A stretch of DNA of 64,000 bases from Pseudopedobacter sp043763845. GTDB taxonomy: Bacteria > Bacteroidota > Bacteroidia > Sphingobacteriales > Sphingobacteriaceae. Made by a program: the position numbers and the translations under genes. The notes under the pieces were generated by a model. The model was not told the origin of the DNA, ran no database searches, and saw only the letters and a program-made list of their open reading frames with translations. Below, one piece after another: positions 45,126 through 54,313 of this stretch. The DNA lies in assembly GCA_043763845.1 (NCBI GenBank), contig JAYULE010000052.1, forward strand, positions 1-64,000. The letters are read 5' to 3'. The first letter of the stretch is position 1. The number at the start of each line of letters is the position of its first letter.

Positions 45126-45617
45126 TTAAACCTCAGAGATAAATTCTGCCACTTCTAGTTCATCCTTACAATTTAACAACATTTGAGAAACTGTTATATT
45201 TAAAATTGGGTGAATAAAAAAAGGTGCTACCTCACATAAAGGTTTGAGGGCAAATTGCCTTTGGGCTAATAATGGGTGTGGTAAAGTTAGGTTTGGAGTA
45301 TCAATTACCCAATCGTTGTAAAATAAAATATCAACGTCCATTGTACGGGCTCCCCATTTTTCGAGTTTAACACGTTTAAAAAAAATCTCAATATCAAAAA
45401 TATGTGCTAAAACCTGTTGTGGGGCTAGCGTTGTTTCGCATAAAATTACTTGGTTTAAAAAATTGGGTTGATTGGCATTTCCCCAAGCAGCAGTTTGGTA
45501 AATACTTGATTTTAATACTATTTTACCTATTTTTTTGGATATTAAGTTAAGCACTTTTTGCATATTGCTTTCTCGATTACCTAAATTTGCGCCAATAAGT
45601 AAATAAACATTTCCCAT
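45126..45617 (-). CDS. folK: 2-amino-4-hydroxy-6-hydroxymethyldihydropteridine pyrophosphokinase
   Basis: 163 aa from the ATG at 45617 (MGNVYLLIGANLGNRESNMQ); the frame is open to a TTG at 45629, but the ATG fits the family start. It transfers pyrophosphate from ATP to hydroxymethyl-dihydropterin in folate synthesis. Motifs are LLIGANLGNRE, YQTAAWGNANQPNFLNQVI, and the catalytic loop WGARTMDVDILFYNDWVI followed by LTLPHPLLAQRQFALKPL. Divergent from sppA. Confidence 0.94.
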   Translation of the reverse strand: MGNVYLLIGANLGNRESNMQKVLNLISKKIGKIVLKSSIYQTAAWGNANQPNFLNQVILCETTLAPQQVLAHIFDIEIFFKRVKLEKWGARTMDVDILFYNDWVIDTPNLTLPHPLLAQRQFALKPLCEVAPFFIHPILNITVSQMLLNCKDELEVAEFISEV

Positions 45618-45654
45618 AATTATTAACAAAGATTTTAAATATAGCTCTAAAGAT

Positions 45655-45662
45655 TATATTTG
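45655..45662 (+). promoter_or_regulatory. Putative -7 promoter box for sppA
   Basis: TATATTTG fits the Bacteroidota TAnnTTTG -7 consensus and lies 28 bp before the sppA ATG. No good -33 TTTG is seen at the usual spacing, so support is partial. Confidence 0.35.
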
Positions 45663-45689
45663 TAAAATCATTTACAATTTAAAAACTTT

Positions 45690-47456
45690 ATGAAACAATT
45701 TTTCAAATTTGTTTTCGCTTCAATGTTAGGCGTTTTTTTATCAATTATAGTAGTTATAATTTTATTCTCGGCTATAATTGTTGGCGTTGTTAGTAGCAGC
45801 AACGATACAGTTGAAATTGACGAAAACACAATTTTACATATAAACCTTGATTACCCTATTGTTGAACGTACCGAAGATAACCCTTTAGAGGATTTAGATT
45901 TTGGACCGTTTAAATCCCAAAAAACAATTGGGTTGAATGATATTTTAAAAAGTATAAATCATGCCGCAAGCGATGATAATATTACTGGCATATACTTAGA
46001 CGCTACTTTTTTAATGGCTGGTATGGCCACCACCGAGGAAATTAGAAATGCTTTAATTGAGTTTAAAAAATCGGGGAAATTTATTTATGCCTATAGCGAA
46101 GTTTACACGCAAAAGGCATATTATTTGGCATCGGTAGCTCATAAAATATACTTAAACCCACAAGGTATTTTAGAATTAAAAGGGTTTAGCAGCCAAAATA
46201 TGTTTTTTAAGGGCGCATTAGAAAAATTAGAAATAGAAGCCCAGGTTATAAAAGTAGGTACTTACAAAAGTGCGGTTGAACCATTTATTTTAGATAAAAT
46301 GAGCGATGCCAATAAACTGCAAATGAATTCTTTATTAAACTCTTTATATATAAACTTTGTGGGCAAAATTGCTCAAAGCAGAAACTTAAATGTTGATTCC
46401 GTAAAATCAATTGCTTATAATTTAAAAATACGCACTCCGCAAGATGCCCTAAAATTTAAATTTATTGATGGTTTAAAATATAAAGACGAAGTTTTAGACG
46501 AATTAAAAGCTAAATGCAAAATTGATAAAAAGAAAAATTTAACTACTGTAAGCGTTACCGATTATGCGGGCACTATTACTAATAATATAGAAGAATCTGT
46601 AAATAAAATTGCTGTAATTTATGCAAGTGGCGAAATTAATGGTGGCGAGGGAGACGAAAATACTATTGGCTCTGAAGGTATATCTCGGTCGTTACGTAAA
46701 GCCCGCTTAGATGATAAAGTTAAAGCAGTTGTGCTAAGGGTAAACAGCCCAGGTGGTAGTTCGTTAGCTTCGGATGTTATTTGGCGAGAAGTATTATTGA
46801 CAAAACAGGCTAAACCTATTATAGTTTCTATGGGAGATTATGCCGCATCGGGGGGATATTATATTGCTTGTGCTGCCGATAGCATTATTGCCGAGCCGAA
46901 TACAATTACAGGTTCTATTGGAGTTTTTGCCATAATACCAAATTTAAAAGGAATGTTAAACAATAAGTTGGGGCTAACTTTTGATGGTGTAAAAACTGGG
47001 CAATTTGCCGATTTAGGCGATGTAACTCGCCCATTAACCGATGCCGAGAAAATGATTTTACAAAAAGAAGTGAACCGTGTTTACAGCGATTTTACTTTAC
47101 GCGTATCGCAAGGCCGAAAAATACCTCAAGCAGCAGTTGATAGCATTGGCCAAGGCCGAGTATGGACAGGAGCGCAAGCAATAAAATTAAAACTAGTTGA
47201 TAAATTGGGACATTTAAAAGATGCTATTGATGTTGCAGCAAAAAAAGCAAAACTAAAAGATTATCGTTTGGTTGCTTACCCCGAACAAAAAACAGGTTTT
47301 TGGAGTTTCTTAGAAAAATCGGGTGATAAAATTAAACAAACTATCATAAAAACCGAACTTGGCGATACTTACAAATATTACCAAAAATTAAAACAAGCAA
47401 GTACCCAAAAAGGAATTTATATGCGTTTACCGGTTGGCTTTAGCGGAGATTGGTAA
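45690..47456 (+). CDS. sppA: Signal peptide peptidase SppA, 67K type
   Basis: 588 aa membrane-bound serine protease. A single N-terminal membrane anchor (MLGVFLSIIVVIILFSAIIV) is followed by tandem Clp-like domains. The catalytic lysine is Lys193 in VGTYKSAVEPF of the first domain and the serine Ser387 in MGDYAASGGYYIACAADSI of the second, as in E. coli SppA. It degrades cleaved signal peptides in the membrane. The length matches the two-domain form. Confidence 0.93.
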   Translation: MKQFFKFVFASMLGVFLSIIVVIILFSAIIVGVVSSSNDTVEIDENTILHINLDYPIVERTEDNPLEDLDFGPFKSQKTIGLNDILKSINHAASDDNITGIYLDATFLMAGMATTEEIRNALIEFKKSGKFIYAYSEVYTQKAYYLASVAHKIYLNPQGILELKGFSSQNMFFKGALEKLEIEAQVIKVGTYKSAVEPFILDKMSDANKLQMNSLLNSLYINFVGKIAQSRNLNVDSVKSIAYNLKIRTPQDALKFKFIDGLKYKDEVLDELKAKCKIDKKKNLTTVSVTDYAGTITNNIEESVNKIAVIYASGEINGGEGDENTIGSEGISRSLRKARLDDKVKAVVLRVNSPGGSSLASDVIWREVLLTKQAKPIIVSMGDYAASGGYYIACAADSIIAEPNTITGSIGVFAIIPNLKGMLNNKLGLTFDGVKTGQFADLGDVTRPLTDAEKMILQKEVNRVYSDFTLRVSQGRKIPQAAVDSIGQGRVWTGAQAIKLKLVDKLGHLKDAIDVAAKKAKLKDYRLVAYPEQKTGFWSFLEKSGDKIKQTIIKTELGDTYKYYQKLKQASTQKGIYMRLPVGFSGDW

Positions 47457-47496
47457 TTGGTTATTAATTAAAGTGCAATACATAATAATTATGCGC

Positions 47497-48630
47497 TTAG
47501 TTTTTAAACCAACCTTTTTTAGCAAAGTACCATACCTGAAAAACAGTAATTAAAAGCATTAAACCTAATGCAAATACATAACCATTTGGCCAATAAAGTT
47601 CGGGCATGTTATAAGGTAAAGTTTTACCTGTTTTAGGGTCTTCATAAGCAAAATTCATCCCATAAATACCTGCAATAAAAGTTAGTGGCATAAAAATTAC
47701 CGAAACAATGGTTAAAAACTTCATTATTTCGTTCATTTTATTACTAATCATTGATAAGTATAAATCCAATAAACTGGTTGATATTTCTTTATAACTTTCT
47801 ATTAAATCAATTATTTGGATAGAATGATCATAAGCATCTCTAAAAAAAACCTTTGTATCCCCGTTAATTAATGGGTTGGTAGTTCGTAAAATATCATTTA
47901 ACTTATCACGCTCGGGCCAAGAAGCCCTACGCATACTAATCATTAATTTTTTTACACCTTGTATGCGGTACATTAAATATTTATGTGCTTTTTGGTATAA
48001 ATGTTCTTCTACAATCTCTAACTCATCGCCAAGGCGGTTAATAATCGTAAAGTAATGATCTATAACGGTATCCATTAATGCATAAAGTAAATATGAAGGT
48101 CCTAAACAACGCATATTACCCTTTATATTTTTACGTAAACGGTTACGTACAGGGTCTAAAATGTCGTCGTAATCTTCCTGAAAGCTTATAATTAATTTAT
48201 CGAATAAAAGAAAAGAAAGTTGCTCATTATTAAGTTGTAAGCTTTTGCCTAATACCAACATTCTGCTGGTAACAAATATATAATTCTCGTATTCTTCAAA
48301 TTTAGGGCGTTGGTGGGTTTTAACAATATCTTCCATTGTTAAAATATTGATGTTAAGTTTTTTTTGTATTTCATCAATCACTAACTGGCTACCTAAACCC
48401 TTAACATCTAACCAAATGGTTTGCGCTTTTTGTTGCTCAATAAATTCAAAAGCTTTATCAATATCCACTGTTTCCAGTTCTTGTAAATAATTCTCGCCGT
48501 AGGCATAAACAAAAAGTTTAGTTGGAAAACTACTATCTAAAACCTGGTAACTACCTGGCGTTTCGCCTGCATTAAACTTGCTTTTTTTAGTATCGTTACT
48601 AAATTTAATAGGTTTAAAAATATTTATCAT
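47497..48630 (-). CDS. corA: CorA-type magnesium/cobalt channel
   Basis: 377 aa. A large N-terminal cytoplasmic funnel domain is followed by two C-terminal TM helices (VVSVIFMPLTFIAGIYGMNF; GYVFALGLMLLITVFQVWYF). The signature GMN is present in IAGIYGMNF, with the acidic loop after it. It forms a homopentameric divalent-cation channel by family knowledge. Its start codon overlaps the stop of the upstream WbqC-like gene by one base (TAATG), implying coupling. Confidence 0.93.
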   Translation of the reverse strand: MINIFKPIKFSNDTKKSKFNAGETPGSYQVLDSSFPTKLFVYAYGENYLQELETVDIDKAFEFIEQQKAQTIWLDVKGLGSQLVIDEIQKKLNINILTMEDIVKTHQRPKFEEYENYIFVTSRMLVLGKSLQLNNEQLSFLLFDKLIISFQEDYDDILDPVRNRLRKNIKGNMRCLGPSYLLYALMDTVIDHYFTIINRLGDELEIVEEHLYQKAHKYLMYRIQGVKKLMISMRRASWPERDKLNDILRTTNPLINGDTKVFFRDAYDHSIQIIDLIESYKEISTSLLDLYLSMISNKMNEIMKFLTIVSVIFMPLTFIAGIYGMNFAYEDPKTGKTLPYNMPELYWPNGYVFALGLMLLITVFQVWYFAKKGWFKN

Positions 48631-49235
48631 TATAAAAAACTTAACGCTTGTGGACCTTGATTAAACAATAAATCTATTATACTTAAATTGCCGTTAAAGC
48701 CGCCCCTATCTTCAAAAACCTGATAATACGGTTTTGCACTATAATTAGTAAGGTTTTTTAAATTAACAGCGTTTCTAAAATCGGTTTCGGGATAGCTTGT
48801 ATGAAATTCATCTGTAAATAAAAGCTCAACATTTAATTTTAAATTTTTAAGGATAAGATTAAAAAGTTCGAGATTGTAATCAAATAAATAAAGGTATTTT
48901 TTATCATAAAAAGGTGCAAAATCATCTTCATAAAACTCAAAATAGGCCGAGTTTCGGTAGCAGGCTTCAATGGTTTTCCAATGAATATGTTGCCAATTGG
49001 TATCGTTACAAATGGTAATATCTTTATAAACAGTATGGTTTCCGTTGCCACGTTTAATAGGTACTGATAGGTTTAAAGTACCATTTGGGCTACAAATTTG
49101 CGCTCTATTTCTAAAAGTTTGCTTGGGAAAATGTTCTTGTTTTTCAATTAAAATTTGCTGGTGTTTATAAGCTAAAAGTTGCTTAAAGTAATATAAGTTT
49201 GGCAAATGTAATAATGGAAAAATAGGTAACTGCAT
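48630..49235 (-). CDS. WbqC-like family protein
   Basis: 201 aa. It matches the WbqC-like family: LPNLYYFKQLLAYKHQQILI, FRNRAQICSPNGTLNLSVPI and then DITICNDTNWQHIHWKTIEA with YFEFYEDDFAPFY. The family is found near polysaccharide and surface genes and its biochemical role is not established. Here it is coupled to corA rather than to the EPS locus, and a GT2 gene is divergent 90 bp away. Confidence 0.75.
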   Translation of the reverse strand: MQLPIFPLLHLPNLYYFKQLLAYKHQQILIEKQEHFPKQTFRNRAQICSPNGTLNLSVPIKRGNGNHTVYKDITICNDTNWQHIHWKTIEACYRNSAYFEFYEDDFAPFYDKKYLYLFDYNLELFNLILKNLKLNVELLFTDEFHTSYPETDFRNAVNLKNLTNYSAKPYYQVFEDRGGFNGNLSIIDLLFNQGPQALSFL

Positions 49236-49302
49236 TGGTTATTTTAATTGATTTTAAAGTTTGAAATTAAGATATTACACAAACATTTTCTAATTATTAT
49301 TA

Positions 49303-49310
49303 TATTTTTG
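49303..49310 (+). promoter_or_regulatory. Putative -7 promoter box for the GT2 gene
   Basis: TATTTTTG matches TAnnTTTG but lies only 14 bp before the GTG start, implying a very short leader. No clear -33 box. Confidence 0.25.
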
Positions 49311-49324
49311 AAAAAAAAACAATT

Positions 49325-50350
49325 GTGCTAATTAATTACCCAGCTGTTGCCATTGTAATTTTAAACTGGAATGGTAAAACGCATTTACAGCAATTTTTAC
49401 CTTCTGTTTTTAACAGCAACTACCCTAACCTACAAATTATTGTGGGTGATAACGATTCTACCGACGAATCTGTGGATTTTTTAACGGAGTTTTTTCCATT
49501 TGTAAAGGTAATTAAAAACGAGAAAAATTTTGGCTTTGCCGAAGGTTACAATAAGGTACTAAACCAAGTTGTAGCCGATTATTATATACTTTTAAACTCG
49601 GATGTTGAGGTTACACCAGATTGGATTTTGCCCGTTATTGAGCTAATGGAAAGCGACACTAAAATTGCTATTGCACAACCAAAAATTAAAGCATATTACC
49701 GCAAAACGCATTTCGAGTACGCTGGAGCTGCAGGCTGTTTTATGGATAGCCTTGCTTACCCTTTTTGCCGCGGACGTATATTTGATTTCGTTGAACAAGA
49801 TAAAGGACAGTACAATAATAATATGGAGATTTTTTGGGCTGCTGGCTGCGCCCTGTTTATTAAAGCAGAAGTTTGGCAAATATTAAAAGGTTTAGACGAA
49901 GCTTTTTTTGCCCATATGGAAGAAATTGATTTATGTTGGCGAGCAAAAAACTTGGGTTACCGTATAATGTATTGTGGCCAAGCAACTGTTTATCATGTAG
50001 GTGGTGGTACTTTAAATGTAGAAAGCCCATTTAAAACCTATTTAAATTTTAGAAATAACCATTATTTAATTAAGAAAAACATACCCCCTGCCCAGGCCAA
50101 TGTTTTAATTATAATTAGATTTTTTTTAGATTTTATAGCACTTATTAAATTTATTGTTGAAGGTAAAAAAAGTAACGCCTTTGCAATAAGTAAAGCTCAC
50201 CGCCATGTTTTTAAAGCCTTTTTTAATGGGCAAATAAAATATAATAGCAATATTGTTGCACAACCAAATACAGTAGGCCGCTATGGTGGTAGTGTAGTGT
50301 GGGATTATTTTGTGCTTGGCAAAAAAAGGTTTTGCGATATTTGGAGGTAG
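49325..50350 (+). CDS. Glycosyltransferase family 2 (rhamnosyltransferase-like)
   Basis: 341 aa. AIVILNWNGKTHLQQFLPSV starts the GT2 fold at residue 9, and YYILLNSDVEVTPDWILPVI carries the DxD-type metal site. FFAHMEEIDLCWRAKNLGYR is the catalytic ED region and VYHVGGGT the usual end of the domain. The C-terminal ~70 residues include an amphipathic or membrane-associated stretch (IIRFFLDFIALIKFIV). The frame has no ATG before the domain; GTG at 49325 is the only normal start. It is away from the main polysaccharide locus, next to the WbqC-like gene. Confidence 0.82.
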   Translation: MLINYPAVAIVILNWNGKTHLQQFLPSVFNSNYPNLQIIVGDNDSTDESVDFLTEFFPFVKVIKNEKNFGFAEGYNKVLNQVVADYYILLNSDVEVTPDWILPVIELMESDTKIAIAQPKIKAYYRKTHFEYAGAAGCFMDSLAYPFCRGRIFDFVEQDKGQYNNNMEIFWAAGCALFIKAEVWQILKGLDEAFFAHMEEIDLCWRAKNLGYRIMYCGQATVYHVGGGTLNVESPFKTYLNFRNNHYLIKKNIPPAQANVLIIIRFFLDFIALIKFIVEGKKSNAFAISKAHRHVFKAFFNGQIKYNSNIVAQPNTVGRYGGSVVWDYFVLGKKRFCDIWR

Positions 50351-50400
50351 TTTAGTTTTTTTTTTTAATTATATTCGTATTTAAAGTGCAAAATACAAAC

Positions 50401-50432
50401 AAAAAAACCGAAATTAAATTTCGGTTTTTTTT
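50401..50432. terminator. Bidirectional terminator
   Basis: An A-run followed by CCGAAAT, a short TAA loop, ATTTCGG and a T-run form a symmetric hairpin. It sits between convergent genes ending at 50350 (plus) and 50475 (minus) and can serve both strands. Confidence 0.8.
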
Positions 50433-50474
50433 GTTTTACTTAGGTATAAGTATTTTTTGATTTTACAATCAATA

Positions 50475-50990
50475 TTATTCTGCGGCAGCTTTTTCGTTAA
50501 CAAAATTTAAAGCAACCTCTGTTAATTTTTCGTCTGTAGCTTTTTCTTCGTTTAAAGTTTCACCCAAAAGTTCCTTTACATCTGTATGCCCCATAAGGTC
50601 GGCAAGGGTAGCTAAACTACCATAAGCAGCAATTTCGTAGTGCTCTACCTTTTGTGCACCAATTATTATGCCAACATCACGTGTTAAGCCAGCTTCGTGT
50701 TCTTTAATTAAAGATTTTGCTTCTTTAACTAAACCTTCCATAGCATCGCATTTTTTTGCTTCGGCCTTTTCATCCAAAAGTTTAAAAACTTGTTCTAAAC
50801 GTTTTATCTGATTTTGAGTTTCTTTTAAATGACCTTGAAATGCTTTTTTTAACGGAGCTGCAGTAGAAGCTTCGGCCATTTCTGGTAAGGTTTTGGCCAA
50901 CAAGTTTTCTGCATAATAAATGTCTTTTAATTCATCTAAAAATAACTCGTGAAGGCTAGATTTCATTTGTTCTTCTTTTTTCGTTTTCAT
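50475..50990 (-). CDS. YciE/YciF-type ferritin-like protein (DUF892)
   Basis: 171 aa, mostly helical. LHELFLDELKDIYYAENLLA near the N-terminus, GHLKETQNQIKRLEQVFKLL and KVEHYEIAAYGSLATLADLM carry the Glu/His positions of the DUF892 ferritin-like four-helix bundle. Such proteins are stress-induced in other bacteria and may bind a di-metal centre; the exact role is unknown. Monocistronic, between a terminator and aroQ. Confidence 0.85.
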   Translation of the reverse strand: MKTKKEEQMKSSLHELFLDELKDIYYAENLLAKTLPEMAEASTAAPLKKAFQGHLKETQNQIKRLEQVFKLLDEKAEAKKCDAMEGLVKEAKSLIKEHEAGLTRDVGIIIGAQKVEHYEIAAYGSLATLADLMGHTDVKELLGETLNEEKATDEKLTEVALNFVNEKAAAE

Positions 50991-51136
50991 ATTTAACAGT
51001 ATTGGTTTTTGTTATTTGTATAAATAACTACACTATTTTTGTGCCAAAAAACATTAAAATCTAAAGAAAAAAGAAAAAAGTTTTCTGTATTAAAATAATT
51101 AAATGATACGAAAACTGCTCTTTAAAATGGAAATTT

Positions 51137-51559
51137 TTATGGCTGATTATAAAAATTAATTACCGCAAGCTCGTAACTTTGTAAACCAAAACCTGTAATA
51201 ATTCCTTTGCAGTTTTTGGCCAACATACTGTGGTGCCTAAACTCTTCGCGGGCATACACGTTTGATATATGTACCTCAATTACAGGTGTTTTAATGCCAG
51301 AAATAGCATCTGCAATAGCAACAGATGTATGCGTGTAAGCACCGGCGTTTAGCACCACACCATCAAAATTAAAACCAACTTGGTGTAACTTATTTATAAT
51401 TTCGCCCTCAACATTGCTTTGGAAATAGTGTAAATCCAGAGTTGGGTATTTGGCTTGTAGAGCTTCAAAAAAAGTTTCGAAAACTTGGTTACCATAAATC
51501 CCAGGTTCGCGTTTACCTAAAAGGTTTAAGTTAGGACCGTTTATAATTTGTATTTTCAT
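51137..51559 (-). CDS. aroQ: 3-dehydroquinate dehydratase, type II
   Basis: 140 aa. It catalyses dehydroquinate to dehydroshikimate in the shikimate pathway. IQIINGPNLNLLGKREPGIYG contains the Arg/Tyr of the active-site lid, VVLNAGAYTHTSVAIADAIS the substrate loop, and EVHISNVYAREEFRHHSMLA the catalytic His region. The length is typical of the dodecameric type II enzyme. Confidence 0.95.
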   Translation of the reverse strand: MKIQIINGPNLNLLGKREPGIYGNQVFETFFEALQAKYPTLDLHYFQSNVEGEIINKLHQVGFNFDGVVLNAGAYTHTSVAIADAISGIKTPVIEVHISNVYAREEFRHHSMLAKNCKGIITGFGLQSYELAVINFYNQP

Positions 51560-52049
51560 AATGGGTATAAAAATAAGTTAAATATTTTTGGAATTATAAT
51601 TGGTTTTTTAAGTGAAGCTATTTAAGCAGTTATGGGCTATTTTAATTTACTAAACTTTGGCAGCATTGTAACTCACATTTCATATAATTTAAATTTCTCT
51701 TTTCGATTTTAAGCATTTAACTAGCTAATTAATTAAAACTTAATACTTAGAATTACAAAATTATGCGATCAAAATCGTGTATTTGTAGATATTGTTGAAA
51801 TGTGGTGAAAAAAAACAGCTTATGGTTCACCTGTAGTTATTTGCCACTAATTCACGAATCTTCATGGCGATAATTTTCAAAACCTATATTTCTGATATAG
51901 TTTATATTTTGTAACAAATTTTTTTGGCATCGAAATTTAAGTTGATTTAGAAATACTACTTAATAAACTAATTAGTGTATGAAATTAAGATAAATTTATT
52001 TAAAAAAAGCAACTAATTATTTAACAATTTTTATTTTAGGAGTTCAAAT
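51560..52049. other. Divergent intergenic region aroQ-folC
   Basis: 490 bp, AT-rich, no credible frame, tRNA or repeat seen. It should hold promoters for both genes. The last 12 bases carry a clear Shine-Dalgarno for folC. TATATTTTG at about 51904-51912 is one base longer than the -7 consensus. Confidence 0.35.
52038..52042 (+). promoter_or_regulatory. Shine-Dalgarno sequence of folC
   Basis: AGGAG lies 7 bp before the ATG at 52050. Most genes in this window have no such site, as is normal for Bacteroidota, so this one is unusual. Confidence 0.55.
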
Positions 52050-53336
52050 ATGACTTACACACAAACCCTTAAATACCTGTATGCCCAACTACCCATGTTT
52101 ACCCGAATTGGCGAATCGGCTTACCGAAAAGATTTACATAACACCCTACAACTTTGTGATGCAATAGATAACCCCCAGCATAAATTTAAAACTATACATG
52201 TAGCTGGAACCAATGGTAAAGGCTCTGTTTCGCATAGTTTAGCCGCAATTTTGCAAACTGCAGGTTATAAAACAGGTTTGTATACATCGCCACATTTAAA
52301 AGATTTTAGAGAGCGCATACGCATAAATGGCGTAATGATACCAAAGCAAAATGTAGTTGAATTTGTAGCTCAAAATGAACACCTTTTTAGCAAATTATCG
52401 CCTTCTTTTTTCGAAGTTACAGTAGCCCTGGCTTTTCAATATTTCGCAACCGAAAAAGTAGATGTTGCCATAATTGAAGTTGGTTTAGGTGGCAGGTTAG
52501 ATTCAACAAATATTATAAACCCCTTATTATCAATAATTACTAACATCGGGTTCGATCATATTAATATTTTAGGAGATACCCTGCCTAAAATTGCGTATGA
52601 AAAAGCAGGTATAATAAAACCTAAAACACCTGTTGTTATTGGGGAATATAACCAACTTACTAAACCCGTTTTTTTGGCTAAGGCCGAGGATGAAAATGCG
52701 CCCATTACTTTTGCTCAGCATCAATTTGAATTAATTACTGATAAAATGGAAGGAAACTACAGAGCGTTAGAAATTAATGAATTATCAAACTTAAACAATG
52801 TAAAATTAAAGTTAGATTTAACCGGTAGCTACCAAACTAAAAATGTTATTACGGTTTTATCGGCTGTAAGCCAACTAAAAAAACAAGGCTTTGATATAAG
52901 CGATAAAAATATATTTACTGCATTAAAAAACGTAAAAAAGCTTACTGGCTTAAAAGGACGTTGGCAAACCCTGCAGAAAAAACCATTAGTAATTTGCGAT
53001 ACAGGCCACAATGAAGATGGAATTAAAGAAGTTTTAAAAAATATACAAACCATTAAATACTATAAACTACACCTTGTAATAGGTATGGTAAACGATAAAG
53101 AAATAACTAAAATTTTGGCTCTTTTGCCTAAAAACGCTACTTACTATTTTTGCTCACCCAACTTACCCAGGGCAAAACCCGCACAACAATTACAAACCGA
53201 AGCAGCTGTTTTTGGTTTAGTTGGCAATTTTTATTTATCAGTTAAAGATGCATTAGCGGCCGCTAAATCTAATGCCCAAAGCAATGATTTTATTTTTGTA
53301 GGTGGTAGCACTTTTGTAGTTGCTGAGGTGATTTAG
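52050..53336 (+). CDS. folC: Folylpolyglutamate synthase/dihydrofolate synthase
   Basis: 428 aa Mur-ligase family ATP enzyme that adds glutamate to (dihydro)pteroate and folates. Visible motifs are TIHVAGTNGKGSVSHSLAAI (P-loop, about 47-66), YTSPHLKDFRERIRINGVMI, IIEVGLGGRLDSTNIINPLL, and GFDHINILGDTLPKIAYEKA with the metal-binding His. The C-terminal domain has KGRWQTLQKKPLVICDTGHNEDG. Length and motifs are standard. Confidence 0.94.
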   Translation: MTYTQTLKYLYAQLPMFTRIGESAYRKDLHNTLQLCDAIDNPQHKFKTIHVAGTNGKGSVSHSLAAILQTAGYKTGLYTSPHLKDFRERIRINGVMIPKQNVVEFVAQNEHLFSKLSPSFFEVTVALAFQYFATEKVDVAIIEVGLGGRLDSTNIINPLLSIITNIGFDHINILGDTLPKIAYEKAGIIKPKTPVVIGEYNQLTKPVFLAKAEDENAPITFAQHQFELITDKMEGNYRALEINELSNLNNVKLKLDLTGSYQTKNVITVLSAVSQLKKQGFDISDKNIFTALKNVKKLTGLKGRWQTLQKKPLVICDTGHNEDGIKEVLKNIQTIKYYKLHLVIGMVNDKEITKILALLPKNATYYFCSPNLPRAKPAQQLQTEAAVFGLVGNFYLSVKDALAAAKSNAQSNDFIFVGGSTFVVAEVI

Positions 53337-53767
53337 TGGTGTTTTGTAAATAATAAATGTTTTAATAATATATTTTTTCGTACTGATTTTGGCGTTACCT
53401 GACTGCCGGAAATGAAGTACATTACAATCTATTTATACCTATTTCCCCCTTTGGGGTTACTGGAATAAAAAAGTATTTCCACTGTAATCCATAACTTAAA
53501 GTAGATATTTATAAAAGTCTTTGGAGACGGCACAAAACCAAATACAATACATGGAAAAAAAATAATTTTTTTTTCTTAGGATATTTAAATAAAGCATTGC
53601 GCAAAAACAATAAATTTTCGTAAACCATTGATTTAAAGCACATATTTATTTTATGGATTATTTTGGGATGTGGGAAACTTGCGTATATTTGAGATTAGCA
53701 GATAATGTTTTCCCAAATTGCGCAAAAAGAGAAATTGCAAAAGATAAATTAAATTAAAAAAGAAATT
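53337..53767. other. Intergenic region with decayed repeat and promoter
   Basis: 431 bp without a gene. GGCGTTACCTGACTGCCGGA at 53391-53410 followed by a CCCCCTTTGGGG segment near 53450 looks like a decayed copy of the TIR element with a broken micropalindrome. The 3' part carries a good promoter at 53662-53691. Two TTGCGCAA motifs occur in the last 160 bp (about 53598 and 53717). Confidence 0.4.
53662..53691 (+). promoter_or_regulatory. Bacteroidota-type promoter for the 181-aa protein
   Basis: TTTG at 53662-53665 and TATATTTG at 53684-53691 are separated by 18 bp, a good match to the -33 TTTG / -7 TAnnTTTG promoter. The gene starts 76 bp downstream of the -7 box. It is the best promoter match seen in the window. 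Confidence 0.6.
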
Positions 53768-54313
53768 ATGACAAATTTATTTGGGTTTTTATTACTTGGA
53801 TGTATTATTTTATTAATTGTCGGTTTAGTATTACCACAAAAATCTTTATTTTGGTTCAAAGGAATTAAAGATAGAAAAACTGTTTTAAAATTTTATGGAA
53901 TTGGAATTTTAGTATCGTTTATAGGATTTGGAATTGTTATGCCGAAAAAAACTGAAAAAATAAAAGAAGAAACAGTAACAGAGAACAACCAAAATGCTGA
54001 CAAATCAAAAAGTGGAACAAGAACGTATAATGCTGATGGTAAAGAATTGAATAGAACCGAAGTTGAAAAAATTGAATATGAAGTATTGAGAGAATGGAAT
54101 CCTGACAAAGATGATGACGCCATCGGAATGGATATTTTAATAGATAAAAAATATGCAACCGAAGAAAAAATCAAAGAATTGATAAACCAAATCGTAAATG
54201 AAGATGTAGAAAAAGCAAACGTTTTAATATTTACAACAAAAAATGCTTGGGAAGAAGGAGAAAGAGGAAGTAGTTTTACGAATGACTATAAAAAAAGTTA
54301 TATTGCGTGTTAA
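53768..54313 (+). CDS. Unrecognised small membrane protein
   Basis: 181 aa, no family recognised. Two N-terminal hydrophobic helices (LFGFLLLGCIILLIVGLVLP; LKFYGIGILVSFIGFGIVM) are joined by a short basic loop. A polar, highly charged linker follows (about 60-95), then a small domain with IEYEVLREWNPDKDDDAIGM and YATEEKIKELINQIVNED. The soluble part resembles the C-terminal domain of predicted Bacteroidota membrane proteins of unknown role. It has its own promoter and stands in an accessory islet. Confidence 0.55.
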   Translation: MTNLFGFLLLGCIILLIVGLVLPQKSLFWFKGIKDRKTVLKFYGIGILVSFIGFGIVMPKKTEKIKEETVTENNQNADKSKSGTRTYNADGKELNRTEVEKIEYEVLREWNPDKDDDAIGMDILIDKKYATEEKIKELINQIVNEDVEKANVLIFTTKNAWEEGERGSSFTNDYKKSYIAC

